A DNA stretch of 64,000 nucleotides, from positions 2,565,811 through 2,629,810 of the forward strand of contig OY282605.1 in the NCBI GenBank assembly GCA_958298945.1. The letters run 5' to 3'. The DNA comes from Atherix ibis. Its lineage: Eukaryota > Arthropoda > Insecta > Diptera > Athericidae. The translations under genes and the position numbers were made by a program. The notes below the pieces were generated by a model. That model saw only the letters and a program-made list of their open reading frames with translations. It ran no database searches and was not told the origin of the DNA. Of this stretch, positions 1-13,900 are shown in pieces. Numbering within the stretch: position 1 is the stretch's first letter; each line of letters opens with the position of its first letter.

Positions 1-436
1 CGGCGACTAACAAATCGTGAGATTGCTGAGAGATTAAATTTATCGAATACGACCGTTCATGATCATTGGAAACGGTTAGGTTATGGGTTCCTCATCTTCT
101 CTTAAGGAAAAAAAATTGTGGCGTCGCATTGACGTTTGTGATTTGTTGCTCAAACGCCAAAAAAATGATCCATTTTTGAAGCGTATAATCCCTGGAGAGG
201 TGAAATGGATTGTCTACAACAATGTTAAGCGCAAAAGATTCTGGAGTAGAAAGCTTGGATGGGATATACTGTCACACCTTCCGATTATCATTTGTTCCGG
301 TCTCTACAAAATTTTCTTAGCAGTAAAACGTTTAATTCAAAGGAGGAGGTCAAAAATCACTTGGATCAGTTTTTTGTCAGCGAAGAACAAAAATTTTGTA
401 TAAAAAAAAAAACAAAATTACTTTCGGGACAACTAA
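1..436 (+). mobile_element. Mariner family 2 remnant, cut by the window edge
   Basis: Translated pieces read as a mariner transposase: an HTH-like stretch (NREIAERLNLSNTTVHDHW) in the first 75 bases, then a segment around 110-250 with the motif VYNNVKRKRFWSRK that follows the first catalytic Asp in the better copy at 14470-15225. The reading then jumps to LGWDILSH, which in that copy lies after the second catalytic Asp, so the middle of the transposase is deleted. The 3' end at about 413-436 matches the family terminus (AAATTACTTTCGGGACAAC). The 5' end is outside the window. It is a dead copy. Confidence 0.8.
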
Positions 437-864
437 TAAAATGTTCTAAATTTCTGTATTAACTTTAAAAAAAATTATTTAAAATATTGATAATTATTTT
501 GTGTTTTTTCTAGAAAATCAATATTTATTTCGACTATTGTTGTAAAAAATCGATTAATTTATGCTTATCTGTTTTTAAAATTATACCAAAAATTTGTTTT
601 CCATTTTTTTATTTTTATGTGCAAAAACTTTTTTAACCGATCGATCTCGCGTTTTTATCAATATTAATTATTTATTGTATTATTACTTCTCAAATTTTTT
701 TTTTGATGTGATATTTTTTTTCTATTTCAATTGATGTTCCCAACACCCAACAAAATTAATTACAAGAAAACATTTCCATAACCAAAAAATTTTCAAATTT
801 TTTAATAAGATTTTCTCAATTTCAAAGTAATTTTTATAATTTATCCTTTTCCTTTTCTTTTTTT

Positions 865-887
865 TCTTCTTCTTCTTCTTCTTCTTA
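865..887. repeat. TTC microsatellite
   Basis: Short run of about seven TTC/CTT units within a longer pyrimidine tract. On the minus strand it produces a poly-lysine open frame that has no coding merit. Confidence 0.75.
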
Positions 888-3532
888 TTTTTCTTCTCTT
901 CTTTCTTTATCATCATCCACCTTACTTACTAATCAATTATTTTTTTGTTGCCTATTTTTCAAACCACTAATTATAAATTATTTACTGTTATTTTTTTATA
1001 TTTAAAAAAAAAATAATAATTATAAAAATAGGAACTAAGTATTATTATTCAATAATATAGAACAAATAAATATATAACTAATTTAATAGGTTTTTATATA
1101 TACTATAATATAAGAGAGTGAAAGAGTTTAGAAGAGAATAAAAATGAGCACAAGAAAAAAAGATAAGATTGATTTTGATCAAAAGAATATATATGAAAAT
1201 TAATAAAACTTTATTACATTATTAATAGTTAATTATTAAATGACAAAAGTTTCCTTGCAATTGAATTTTGTTAGCCTCTATAATATAATATTTGCCATGT
1301 GTTTAATTTATTCCGTAACAATTCTGCCATTTTTCCACTTTTTTCTCTGTTCTTTTTTTTTTTAATATGCCATTTTTTGTCACTTTAAATTTCTTTTATT
1401 TAAAATTTATATGAACTATAAAATGTTAACGTTATTTATGTGATTTTTCATTGTTTTATTAAAACTTAAGTCCTTATCATAAGGTATTTTAGGAATGATA
1501 ATGTTATTATTGTAATGACATGGAATCATCACAATGAATTTTACGAGGGATGGTTCAGTGAATTATCAGTAATGACGTGTGAAATCATTAAGTTTTCTTT
1601 TTTAATAAGCAGCAACTAACCTATAATAAACTATCATTAGAATGTTGCTATTTATTTTATTTAATTAAATTAATTGTATACTAAAAATGCGATTGATAGT
1701 TTTCTAGAATTCATAATTCGACTTTTAAGACGTTTTCTTATCGAGAACATTATTGAACAACCAACTACTAGTAAATTTTGGACATTTTCAGACTATAAAC
1801 ATTTTTATTCATTTCAATCAATAACAACAAAAAAACTCTACTGTAGAATAATATTAATTTATGCTAGTTACTTTAATTATCAGTTATATTAAACCTTTTA
1901 TGAACAATTCCAAAGAAATAAAAATAATAATTAGTAACAAGAAAGTTAAAAAATATTATTTAAAAAAAACCGCCCAAAAACAAACCAAAAAAAAAATGGC
2001 TTAAATTTAAAAAATTTAATAAATCAATAAAAATATTCTGTTTTTATTTTATTTAAAAAAAAAAAAACGTATCAAAAAAAATTAAAAAAGAAAATTAAAG
2101 TGACATAGCAAAATGACTTTTTAATCTCTGTAAAAATTATGAAATTTTTTTTAAAAAAGAACCCACTTTTCCTTAGATTGTTCAGATTTCAGTATGATTT
2201 TCATAATTAATACATCAATTTTTTTTCTTTTTTTGATTAGCAGAAAAGAAAGCCTGACACAAAAAAAATACCAACCGCTTTCAACAACTTATCCATAATT
2301 AACATAGTAAATTTTAATCCCAAACAATTATTTTGTGGTAGTTACTTAAAATCAATTTTTGTCTAAATTCAATGCGTTATTTTTTTTCTTCAAAATATTA
2401 TAATTATTTTCAATTCCGTTAAAAGAGAAATTGTCTTATTTAAATTTATTTATACTATTGTACAATACAATAGAATATGATCAAATTGAAGAGAGAGAAA
2501 AAAAAGAGTGTTGTCCATTTTTTTGAGTGTTAATGTTTTTACAAAATATCGCATTGAATTTGTAAATATTTTATTTAATATTATTCTTAAAGTCCATCTT
2601 ACATAATAGAAGAAAACAAACAAAAAAAAATTACAAAAATTTCGAGAAAGAACAATCCAAAAACCAAAGAGAATTATTATTAAACCCACAATTTTTCGAA
2701 ACGCCTTTTTTTTAACAATTGTTCTTTCTCGCAATTAAATGTTTTTTTTCTTATAAATAAATTACTTAAAATGATGTCTAATTAATTCTCAACAAATTAT
2801 ATTATATATAAGTAAATGAAAAATATATATATTTTTTTTAAATGCATTTTTTTGTATGTGTAAAATTAATCCAATGTTAAAAAAATATATTACTTTCTTT
2901 TCCAATTTATATGCATTATTAATTATTAAAAACCTTTGTGATAATAAAAAAAAAAAAATTTTTATTAAATGTAAAAGGAGAGAAGCACAAGAAAAATATT
3001 TATGCTATTTTTTGTTTGTTTTTCTGTTTATGTTTCTGCATTTAAAATAGGTTTTTTTTTGTAGAAAAAAAAATAGTAAACGTACGAAAAGTCTTTTTGT
3101 CAAAATTGTTTTTTTTTACTGAAAGGAGGAAATTTTTGGGAATGTTCTGAAGTTTGGAGAGGAAACTTTTGGACGAGTCAGCATCGCCCGTCGAAACCGT
3201 AATCAGCACAAATTTCATGTCAGCCAGTAAATACTCTCCCCTCTCTTTTTCTTTTACAGTCTCTTAAATTTATATAAGAGCAATCGGCGAATGTTAATAT
3301 TATAATAATTAAATAAGAACTGAATTGTCAGTCACAATCTAAACTGTATTCTTAATATTTATTGTTTGTTGTATGTAAATATGAAAATAATATCGTTTTT
3401 ATAGAATTCATTATAAATTGCGTATCCAACAAACAGCAAAAAAAAAATATATATTATATTTAAAAAAATTATCAAAAAACGTAAATACGTTTGTAATTTT
3501 TTAATATTTACAAAATAATATTACTCACTTTT

Positions 3533-3538
3533 TTTATT
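3533..3538 (-). promoter_or_regulatory. Candidate polyadenylation signal for fusilli
   Basis: TTTATT on the plus strand reads AATAAA on the minus strand, about 350 nt after the stop codon. A second match is at 3358-3363. In such AT-rich DNA the hexamer is common by chance, so either or neither may be used. Confidence 0.25.
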
Positions 3539-3889
3539 ATTATTATTATTTTTACTACTAAATACTGCTATGCAGTAAAAATATTTAGTCAGTAAACTGG
3601 TGTTGGTGGTAGTCGATCGTATTTTTCTGAAAATATTTTTGGAAAATACGATATTTCCCTCCTACCGTCTCTGTCTAACAATAAATAAATCAATGTCTTT
3701 TTGGAAAAGATTGAGCAAAATTAATGTATGTTATTCGTTCAGATTTTATAGTATAAAAAAACTAATTAATATGTTATTGTCATTGTGATACGTCCACAAT
3801 TATGGGCGGGGGCACACATCATAAAATGTTATTTAATTTGTCATTGTGCGTGCAATAAGTACATTAGAACATTGTGTGCTATTAGGACA

Positions 3890-4990
3890 TTATTGATAGA
3901 AAGGGAAATAAATATTGCTGGGCGGTCGATTAAATTGCCTTTTGGGGGCAGTGAGAGCATTTGCGGCTGGATCCGATTGAAAAGCATTATCGTATGTTCG
4001 TTTGATTGTACCTGGCAAAGCCGTCTGGTATGGGTGGTTCAGTTGCGTTGAATCGACTGTCGAACCAGCCAAAGTCGGCAGTGAATGCATTGGTGCGTGC
4101 ATAAACCCCAATGGTAAGTGATGCAAGTACGGTCTTGGCATCAACACGTACTGTTGGGTTGCATGAGCTGCTGCTGCTGCGGCGGCTGCATGAGTTGTGG
4201 GCGGCTGCCAGTTGAAATGTGTTGGAGTCGTTGACGGGTTAGGCGAAGGCAGTAATGCCATATTTTGATAAACGGGATGGTGATGATGGTGATGCTCGTT
4301 CTGAGCAGCTGCCGCCGCAGCATTTTGACGGGCTAACAAATTTTGTTGAGCAATGAAATGGGCTTGTTGCTGTTGCACAAGGAAGGCCTGGGACGGTGGA
4401 GGGATCGAGAGCGCCAGAGACTGCGCCATGGTTTGTGCACTTGGTTGAATTGAATAAGCGGGTTGGTGGTGCGGTTGTGCATGAGAATGGGGAATCGTAT
4501 GCGGATGCGAATAGGAGAGAGTGTGAGTCGGATGGTGTGGATGGGGGTTATTACTGCTGACAGTTGCATTGGCTGCATTGGCTGCGACCGCTGCAGCTGC
4601 TGCCGCTGCTGCAGCTGTCGGAGGTATACGATGATGACCAAAAGACGCAGCAGCTGCAACAGCAGCAGCAGCGACAGCATGGTGATTGGAAAGATGGGTT
4701 GCAGGATGGTGTGTCAAAACAGTCTGAGGCAGCTGGGTAATCGTTTGTGGTGTCGCGGTTTGTGGTTGTGGTAACATACCCGGTGAGAGCAGTGGTGGTT
4801 TCACTGGATTAGTGGGCGTCTGTAGACCACCATTCAACACTAAATTCATATCGTCACCGGAGCACTGAAACACCTCGATGTAACGATACTTCTTCCCGAA
4901 CATCATGAATTGATTATGTTTCTGCTGCGCAGATGCACGAGCCGCTTCTTCGGAGTCCATCTGAATAAAGGCTTCACCACTCGGCTGACC
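3890..4990 (-). CDS. fus: fusilli last exon (end of RRM3 plus low-complexity tail)
   Basis: 1101 nt ending at the TAA at 3890-3892. Acceptor CCATTTAG|GGT at 4990. It opens [20 protein letters not shown] (RNP1-like strand) and [18 protein letters not shown], closing RRM3. The tail then contains several alanine runs (up to 9), a six-histidine run, many His-Pro and Gln stretches, and ends [15 protein letters not shown] content is much higher here than in the surroundings. The antisense open frames across 4141-4774 are shadows of the repetitive coding sequence. Confidence 0.95.
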   Translation of the reverse strand, partial: GQPSGEAFIQMDSEEAARASAQQKHNQFMMFGKKYRYIEVFQCSGDDMNLVLNGGLQTPTNPVKPPLLSPGMLPQPQTATPQTITQLPQTVLTHHPATHLSNHHAVAAAAVAAAASFGHHRIPPTAAAAAAAAAVAANAANATVSSNNPHPHHPTHTLSYSHPHTIPHSHAQPHHQPAYSIQPSAQTMAQSLALSIPPPSQAFLVQQQQAHFIAQQNLLARQNAAAAAAQNEHHHHHHPVYQNMALLPSPNPSTTPTHFNWQPPTTHAAAAAAAAHATQQYVLMPRPYLHHLPLGFMHAPMHSLPTLAGSTVDSTQLNHPYQTALPGTIKRTYDNAFQSDPAANALTAPKRQFNRPPSNIYFPFYQ

Positions 4991-7900
4991 CTAAATGGGG
5001 ACAATTTTTTTTTCCTCATAAATTATCATCTATTATACAACAACTTAAATTCACACTAAACATTCTTAATTTTTTGTAATTTTATTCGAAAATATAAAAA
5101 TCCATATACAATCAGAAATAAATAAATTTTAATCACAGTTTCCAAACAATTTCAACTTATTCATTATTAATAATTTAACTCACCTGAGCGTTAAAAACCA
5201 TATGTACACCTTGATATAAGATGTTATTAGCGAAATCTTCTAGAAAATGCAAAATATGCTCAACATGAGCCTCATACGGTAGGCCACGTAATCTTATACA
5301 ATTCTTCGTTGTGCCAGACGTGATAATATGCTGTAAAACGAGAATCGAAACAAAAACAAAAAAAAAACAGAATTGAAAATTATAGAAATTCGCACGAACA
5401 AAACACATTCGTTCGTTTTCAAATTGAAATCTTTTTCTTACTTGTGGAACGATGGGCATCGGTACTGTCGGAAGTTGAGCTATAAGCGGTGGCTGTTCGT
5501 ATGTTTTTGGATCCATACAACGGTTAAGCACCTGCAAATTTAAAACAAATCAATTACAAAAACTAATAAGGCGCCTAACTGACTTCTCTGATAAGCATTT
5601 ATTTATTTATATCTTCACACATAATAAAATATCGTGTTTATGGAAAATTCAGTAAATAATAATTTTTCTTTCTTATTTCACAATTTTTATCAAATGTTAC
5701 CTGTTGAACTTCAGCAGTTGTTGAACGGAACAACTCAATATATCGTTGCCCAATCGATTCTCTATGTCGGGATAGCGCCTTGGGAGCATCTGATTCGTTA
5801 GCAAATAACACAAATGCATCCCCAGTCGCTCGGCCATCTGGCTTTTTTACAAATAGTACACCATCGGTACCATCTAGAACTGTGCAAGGATTCTCACCTG
5901 CTGTGAAAAAGTCCAACTGCAAAAAGACGAGGGTGAGATGTGTTAATCATGATCTCATTTAAAAAAAAAAACATCTTTTCGGTATGGACAAAACTTATGA
6001 AAATATCTACGCTACAGTAAAATTTTTATAAAAAAAAGAATAGAATTTTCGATATAGAATATGTACTCACAACTTGTTTGGCTGTGCAATCATATGGTAG
6101 ACCGCGCATTCGAATTATAACTTGAGCTCCTTTCGATAGAAACGCCTGCGCTTCATTTGAGGCACCGCCAGCCACTGCCAAAAAATCCTCACCGGATGCC
6201 CGGTATACTTCAATGTATCGGTTGCCGATGTGGTGCTTGTGCCGCTTTAACGCCATGTCGCGGTGCTCTTGTGACACAAAACGAATGAGAGCTTCGCCGT
6301 TACGTCTTCCTAGAGGCGATAAACAAAGTGCAACGCCGCCTCTGCAAAAAAAGAAAGAGAAAACATTTTACAATTTCAATTTTCATGCTTTGGCAAATAT
6401 CCATTATAAAAAATGTGACCAATATTTAAGGACGAAATACAATTGAAACGCGCGACTAAAAAAACTCGGAAAATTTTTAAAACTTTCATATTTTAAAGCC
6501 ACGGACGGACACAAAGCCAACGATAACTGGGGACCATAACTAAACTCATCCGATTGAACAAATTAACAAAATTGCAGTGAAATTATTCAGTTTGTTAATT
6601 TTTTTTTAAATTGAAGTGTTGTGTTGTCTCACTAGTTCAACGTGTATTTCCATTAACAACATTGCAACTTTATTTAAATAAAAAATAATTTCAAAGGTTA
6701 AAAAAAAGTGTTGCCACATAACCAAACACTGAAATGTGTGGCAGTACTACGACGATGACGAAAATTCAATAAAACTAATCTTAAATTGTTACTCCTTTTC
6801 GCAATTATGTGTATTCCGAAAAAATCGGCACTCGTCGGAATTGTGCTAGGGCCTTTTTGGATGTGTGCGCAATTGGAAAGAGCAATGAAAACAAGTTACT
6901 TCTAATTCTCGATTCTGCTCAAAGTGCTGCCAACATATTTGAAATTTTTTATGTGGCAGTCTAATTGAAATTGACATCAAAGTTAAGGTAACTGTTTAGA
7001 TTAAAGAATACCTGGATAGGCTCGTGCATCAGATTTTCGCATACGAGGTCTGTTCAAAAAATAACGCGTATTTTGTGTTTTTTTAAAAAAATTATTTATT
7101 TACTCATGAATATCTATTTTGTCCCCTTCAAAGTGATCCCCACCATATATTATACACTTGTGCCAACAATTTTTCCAATCCTCGAAGCATTTCAAAAAAT
7201 CAGTTTTTGTGATCTTGTTCAGCTTCTCATTCGATGCCGTCTTTATCTCCTCAATCGTAGCGTAACGTCGTCCTTTCATGGGGCTCTTCAGTTTCGGGAA
7301 CAAGAAAAAGTCACAGGGGGGCAGATCTGGGGAATACGGTGGCTGCGGCATTATTAATGTGTTGTTTTTGGCCAAAAATTCGCGCACAAGCAACAAAGCA
7401 TGAACAAGGGCGTTATCATGGTGCAAAAGCCAATTTTTGTTCTTCCACAAATCCGGGCGTTTCTGGCGGATTGCTTCGCGCAACTTGCGCATAACTTGCA
7501 GGTAGGTAATATTCCTTATTGACCGTTCTACCTCATGGCAAGAACTCATGATGCACCACGCCCCTGCAATCAAAGAAAACTGTAAGCAAAACCTTTACAT
7601 TCGACCGAACTTGGCACGCTTTTTTCGGTCTTGGCTCGTGCGGCAGCTTCCATTGGGATGATTAAGCTTTGGTTGCCACGTCATAACCATAAACCCACGA
7701 TTCGCCAATTTGGACATAACCTTAAACCCTCTGGATCAACTTTGGGTCGTCGCGGACAGAGTCCAACAGCTTTTGGTCAAAAAAATGGGCAAAAAATCGA
7801 AGACGAGCCAAAACACGTGCAAGCAAAGCAGCTGTCAAAAATTAACTGAATATTCAAAATGGCCAAACTTGTCGGCATAAGTGAGAGACAGGAGTATCAA

Positions 7901-10900
7901 CATAATACCACAAAAAAATCGAAAATCTAATATACATAACCCGCGGAAATTCAAAATTCGCGATATTTTTTGAACAGACCTCGTATGCATACGCAATTTT
8001 CTGTCTAAATTATAGCATAAGCGGCGAGAAATTGTACTACTTGCATACATTTGTGTTCATTGTTTTTATGTAGACTTGACACCACTGACATCAAGTTTTT
8101 GTTATAGAAATTTTTTGTCTTCCAAAACCACAATTAATATCCATTTTAACTCAGTTATTCCAAAGAAAAATACCATTTAAACACCACCTAGCGTGTGTAT
8201 TTCAGAATACGAAGTGTTTTGTGAAAGTTAATTTTGCAAGTCTGTGCGTTCTTACGAATTTCTGTGTAGAAGCCTATTCAGTTCTTCAATAATCTAAGGG
8301 TAATTGTTCATATAATATTTATTCTTAATATAAACTTATCGGATGACGTTTATGGCAATTAACAAAATTCTTAAACTAATTCAATTGCAGTTACTGGTGG
8401 GTCGGTCGCAAGTCATTAATTGTATTCAGGGTATTTTAATAATATTTCACTCTTAAAAGAAAATTTAAACCAAATTCAATAAAAACAAACAAATACTTTT
8501 TTATCCTTTAAGGCATTTTAATATAAGAATAAATGTTTAAAAAATTCCTAAAGCATAATTCAATATGAGTTATTTAGAAAAAAAAATAATTCAAACTGAA
8601 AATGAAATTGTACAAAAATTTTATTCAAAAAAAGATGTGTCCATTTTCTATAAAAATCACGGCGCTATAAAATGTACCTTTGGCATGTATATATCCAAAA
8701 CACTGTTTGTTTTTAATTTATTTTTAACTTATTAGTTATTGATATATTCCAAAAAAAAGAAGCTTTTTAAATTAAAAGAAAATTAAAAATACAATTTTTC
8801 GAGCATAAATATAAATAAACTACTAAAATTTTTTTAATGCCCATCCATTCTTAAAGTGTCACCACTACTTTTACTTATTCTCACTAATCGTTTTAAAAAT
8901 GAAACAAATCTTATTTTGCTAACAAAGTTTTTTCTAATAAACTCTTACGATTTTTTTCTTTACTATAAAATATGAAGAAACTAATCTTCATAAGGAAAGA
9001 ACGTAATTTCTATTTTTATTTAATATAAATATGTTATTTTTCCAAAAAGGTCAATAAAATATATACACGTAGTTTTTAAATTGAACGTGGTTAGGTAAAA
9101 AAACCAAATAGCGATCGATAGTTTTTATTTTAGGACATTTTTATTAAAATATAACAAATAAAAGAGAACAACTAAAAAAAACTGTTGGTATATTCTCACC
9201 AGTCACGTGGAATTTTAGTATTTTCCAAAGGGATGCTTTATTGTAATCAATTTTCTTGTTAGTTATTAGAAAATTATTAACCAAATATTTATTCTATTCA
9301 CGTTTTTAGATTGTACCACCACCACACTACACTACTCTGCGTCACGTCATCAATATCAGAGCTTTCGCGACTACCAATCGAACCGATCATAAACTGATGA
9401 TGGATGGTCTATGATTTTTAGACAGCAGCAATCGTGATATGATTTGACATTATTCTGTTGTTGAATGCCAATTTGATAAGAGCGTGGATTAGATGTGCAT
9501 GATACTCACGAACTCCTCAAACAGAAACGAAGGAAAGAGATAGAAAATTATATGTGACGGACGACGCTACTAACAAAATCGGGATGACTTCCTCTATCTT
9601 TTCGTTGGGACACCACCGTCTTATCAGGAGGAATTATTTATAAATTCGAATGACCATATACGTTCTGCTCTTCTCATCTCATTTTATCGCTGCATCTCAC
9701 TATCTCTTTTTTTTCTAAGTATATTTATTCTCAGATCCCAAAAATTCTAAACACAATTCAGCCTAATCCGATTTCTTCGTACAATAATCAGACATTGATT
9801 TGAAGAAAAAATAAATTATATAAATAAAAATATTGATTTTATTATTATGGGTTAACAACAAAACAAATATTATAGGAATTTCGATAGTTGGCCCTAAGCT
9901 CTCAAGTGACTGACTGCCTGATAAGATATCAGAAAGTATCTCAAAACAGTCGTATTAGTAATAATCCAAAGTTTTAGTAATTTTCGTTATTATTACTAAA
10001 TGGTCAAAATTCATTATCATTAAGCAAACGGAACAGATGAGAATGTTAAATGTGAGTAATCGTTAGTTCCAAAAAAAATTTTATATTAATAGAAAAAAAT
10101 GCTGGATTTTTTTCGTAAAAACTTTAGACTGTTTTGTGCAAATAATAACAATAATTTCCTATCCATTTTGTATGAGAATTTTTAATAAAAATCTTTCACT
10201 AAGAGTCCTCATTTAGTATTTATTTTTTATTTGTTATTTTATATTGACAATTTTTTTTCCTTATATTGTTTGGGCAAAAAGAAATCCTTTATTATTACGT
10301 TTATTTCAAGATTTTATTTATTGGGTTGATCGGAAAGTAATTTCGTTTCATTACGATATTACTTTTCGAACAATCCAATAGTTTATTGATTGTCCTTTTT
10401 TGTTTAAGTGAATCATTCAATTTGTCCAACTGATGACAGTACACTTCAGAATTGATCATTGTGTTGCTCGGTAGAACCTCAAAATAAACGATTTGTTTGA
10501 AATCCCATCAAACAGATAGATTAACTTTTTTTTGGATGAATATTGGCTTTCGAAGTTCTTTCAGCCGGTTCATCTTTTCTACTCCAGGATCTTTTGCACT
10601 TAACATTATTGTAGACAACCCATTTCTCTACCCCACTAATGATACACTTCAAAAATGGATAATTTTCTTGGCGTTTGAGAAGCAACTCACAAACGTCAAT
10701 GCGACGGCTCAAATATTTTTCCGTAAGAAGATGAGGAACACATATGTCGAGCTTTGAGATTAAACCTAGCCATTTCAAATGATGTTTTTCACTTTCCATA
10801 TTTAAAAGTGTATCAACCAAAAACTTCGATGCAGAATCAATCGAATTGATTTTCACAAGCAAGCCTTGCTATGTCAGCTGTCAAAATACATATGATTATG

Positions 10901-13900
10901 CGGCTCAAGTGTGAAGTTGGTTGTAAAAAAAATACAATTAAGTCGTCTGTTGGGTACAATGAAATTAATTTCCGAACATGGTTCGGATTGTCCGATATGG
11001 GAAAAATAAGCACCGTTTTTGTTTTATAAATTGTTGCCATTTTAAATATAATTTCGTAGTGCCTCTCTTATATTGTAGAAGAGATATTATAAAGGCGAAA
11101 AAAGTCGGCTAAGCTGATCCCTATTGGCTAAAAACTCGACTAAGCGATTTTCAATATCTTTTCTTGATGCCGATTTCATATCACAATATCAAGCAATAAA
11201 ATTAATAGGTGACAAAAATATTACGAAGTCATGATACTCATTAGAACACCGCCATAATGTCTCCTATCTGTCCCTATCTTATCGTATTTTCTATAAAGAG
11301 TATATAATTGAAATGGCCAGTTGCATTCCATCCACCCTTTCAATTATTTCGCCAAGAATTCACATCAGTTCACCTTGAATCCCGTATTCGGAAAAAACTG
11401 TAAAATATAGAGATACTTTTGTCAACCGGTCAGTATGAGGGTTGTATGCCCTGGCCTCACTCGATTTTTCCGAATTATTACAATCAACAGCTATTTATGA
11501 AAAACGTCCACCGAAATATCTTTATTTATCACTCCTAATACTTTCCACATGCAAAATCCTCGAAGCACTTCAAAAAATCATTTTTTGTGATCTTGTTCAG
11601 CTCCTCTTTCGATACCGTCTTTATCTCCTCAATCGTAGCGTATCGTCGTCCTTTCATGGGGCTCTTCAGTTTCGGTAACAAGAAAAAGTCATAGGGAGTC
11701 AGATCTGGGGAATACAGTAGCTGCGGCATTATTAGTGTATTGTTTTTGGCCAAAAATGGCAAAAGCCTATTTTTGTTCTTTCTGGTAGATTGCTTCGTGC
11801 AACTTGCGCATAACTTGCAGGTAATATTCGTTATTGACCGTTCTACTCTATGGAAAGAACTCATGATGCACCACGCCCCTGTAATCGAAGAAAACTGTAA
11901 GCAAAACCTTCACATTCGACCGAACTTGGCGCTTTTTTCGGTCTTGGCTCGTGCGGAGCTTCCATTGGGATGATTGAGCTTTGGTTTCCACGTCATAAAC
12001 ATAAACCCATGATTCGTCACAATATATGACCCTCTGGGGCAAATTTAGGTCGTCGCGGACAGAGTCCAACAGCTCCTTCAATGTTAATGCGATGCTGTTT
12101 TTGGTCAAAATTGAGGAAAAATCGAAGACGAGCCAAAACACGTGCAAGCAAAGCAGTTGTCAAAAATTAACTGAATATTCAAAATGGCCTACTTTGTCGG
12201 CATAAGTGAAAGACATGAGTACCAACATAACGCCACAAAAAATCCAAAATTCGCGATACTGTTTGAACAGACGCCACAAAAAATCCAAAATACGCGATCC
12301 TTTTTTTAAATAATCGATTTTAAAATGTTTTGCAATAAAAATTCAGCAAAACTTTTCACTTACATATCGACTTTCCGTAAACAATTTATTTTTAAATAAA
12401 ATAAATATTTTAAAAGCTCATTTAAATTTTTAATAAAAAAAATATTTGATATTTATAAAATAATATAATCATTATCATATGGGAGATTGCACAATTATCA
12501 GCAAAAACTGCTTATAATCCAATAATATTCAATTCAAATTACAAATAATCAAAATAAAATAGAAGTAAAAACACTTAATAAGAAAATTAGCAGCAAATAT
12601 GATGGTTTTTTTTTTGGTTTAATAAGTTTTCTTTAATGTCAGCAAACATTTTCTATTAAAATGCTCAGTAAAAACTGTCCATCCATAACTTTTCAGCAAA
12701 ATGTTCACTTACAACATTTTTTTCTAGTTATTTTAAAAGGTAAAAAAAATATCTGCAATATTCTGGCAAATTTATTGGGAATAGGATTTATTAAAATTTA
12801 CTCACTTTGCAACGTTAAGTCCACGGAAAAATTGTGCGATGTCCTGATCACTGCTTTGCCACGGTAAACCTCGAGCTCGAACAATACATGAACCATCAAT
12901 CTCATCATCCATTGAACTAAATATCAAAATTTATAATAAAAAAATATAAAAAAATTATTTTAATAAAGTCAGTTATTTTACACTAAATATTAAATATTTC
13001 ATCGACAATATTAAGTATAAAAACTACTGATAGCCACTAGTCTTATTAGCAGGTTAGATCATTTTCTTTTATCTCCTTTTATTAAGTATTTATAATATTT
13101 CAAAAACAACGTCATTCATAAATTATTGAATGACTTTTATTTATTTACATTTTTCTTAAAAAGAAAATTTTCTATAATCGTCTATTGGAATCATTATCGA
13201 CGAAGTGTTTAGAAATCTTTGCAAGATCGAGAAAAAAATGTATTAAAAGAAAGAAGACGAGATGCAATGTGGGGCTTGGACACAAGCTGTTCAAAGTGCA
13301 TCCATCCATCCCATCTAGTCATCATAACTTACAATATGTACACCAATAATGGAAAACAATCTCGATTATTGAGATTAGAAGAGAGAAAATTATTGGAAAC
13401 TTATTCGTTAGAAAATAATCTTTAATATTTATTCATGTAAATGTGCTCGCTCTCAAAAAAATAAGAAAAAAAAGCAGTTTGCTCAAGAAAAAAATTTCCA
13501 ACGCCAAAATCTATTATTCGTTTGACCATATGTAAGCTTCGAGGTCTGTTCAAAAAGTATCGCGAATTTTGAATTTCCGCGGGTTACGTATATCCGATTT
13601 TCGATTTTTTGTGGCGTTATGTTGGTTCTCATGTCTCTCACTTATGCCCACAAGTTCGGCCATTATGAATATTCAGTTAATTTTTGACAGTTGCTTTGCT
13701 TGCACGTGTTTTGGCTCGTCTTCGATTTTTCCTCAATTTTGACCAAAAACAGCATCGTATTAACATTGCTAAGGAGCTGTTGGACCCTGTCCGCGACGAC
13801 CCAAATTTGCTCCGGAGGGTCACAACCTCCTACGTTTATGGTTATGACGTGGAAACCAAAGCTCAATCATCCCAATGGAAGCTGCCGAAAAAAGCGCGCG

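Larger units (their letters stand above)
437..3889. other. AT-rich 3' flank of the fusilli gene
   Basis: This stretch has very high AT content and many homopolymer runs. Short open frames here are lysine/phenylalanine-rich products of A or T tracts and look non-coding. It should include the 3' UTR of the minus-strand gene just below 3890. Candidate minus-strand AATAAA signals occur at 3533-3538 and 3358-3363. Nothing else is recognisable. Confidence 0.6.

Noticed and set aside
722..916. Poly-lysine open frame on the minus strand
   Set aside because: It is the translation of a TTC/T-rich tract with no non-repetitive content.
4141..4774. Long open frames on the plus strand and in other minus frames across the fusilli last exon
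   Set aside because: They are shadows of the repetitive, GC-richer coding sequence. Only the frame continuing RRM3 joins the other exons in phase.
5331..5441. Extension of exons G and H into one continuous exon
   Set aside because: The 111-nt segment has a canonical donor and acceptor and encodes a Phe-rich stretch interrupting the linker. Removing it gives the expected ESRP-like join PIVPQ/HIITSG.
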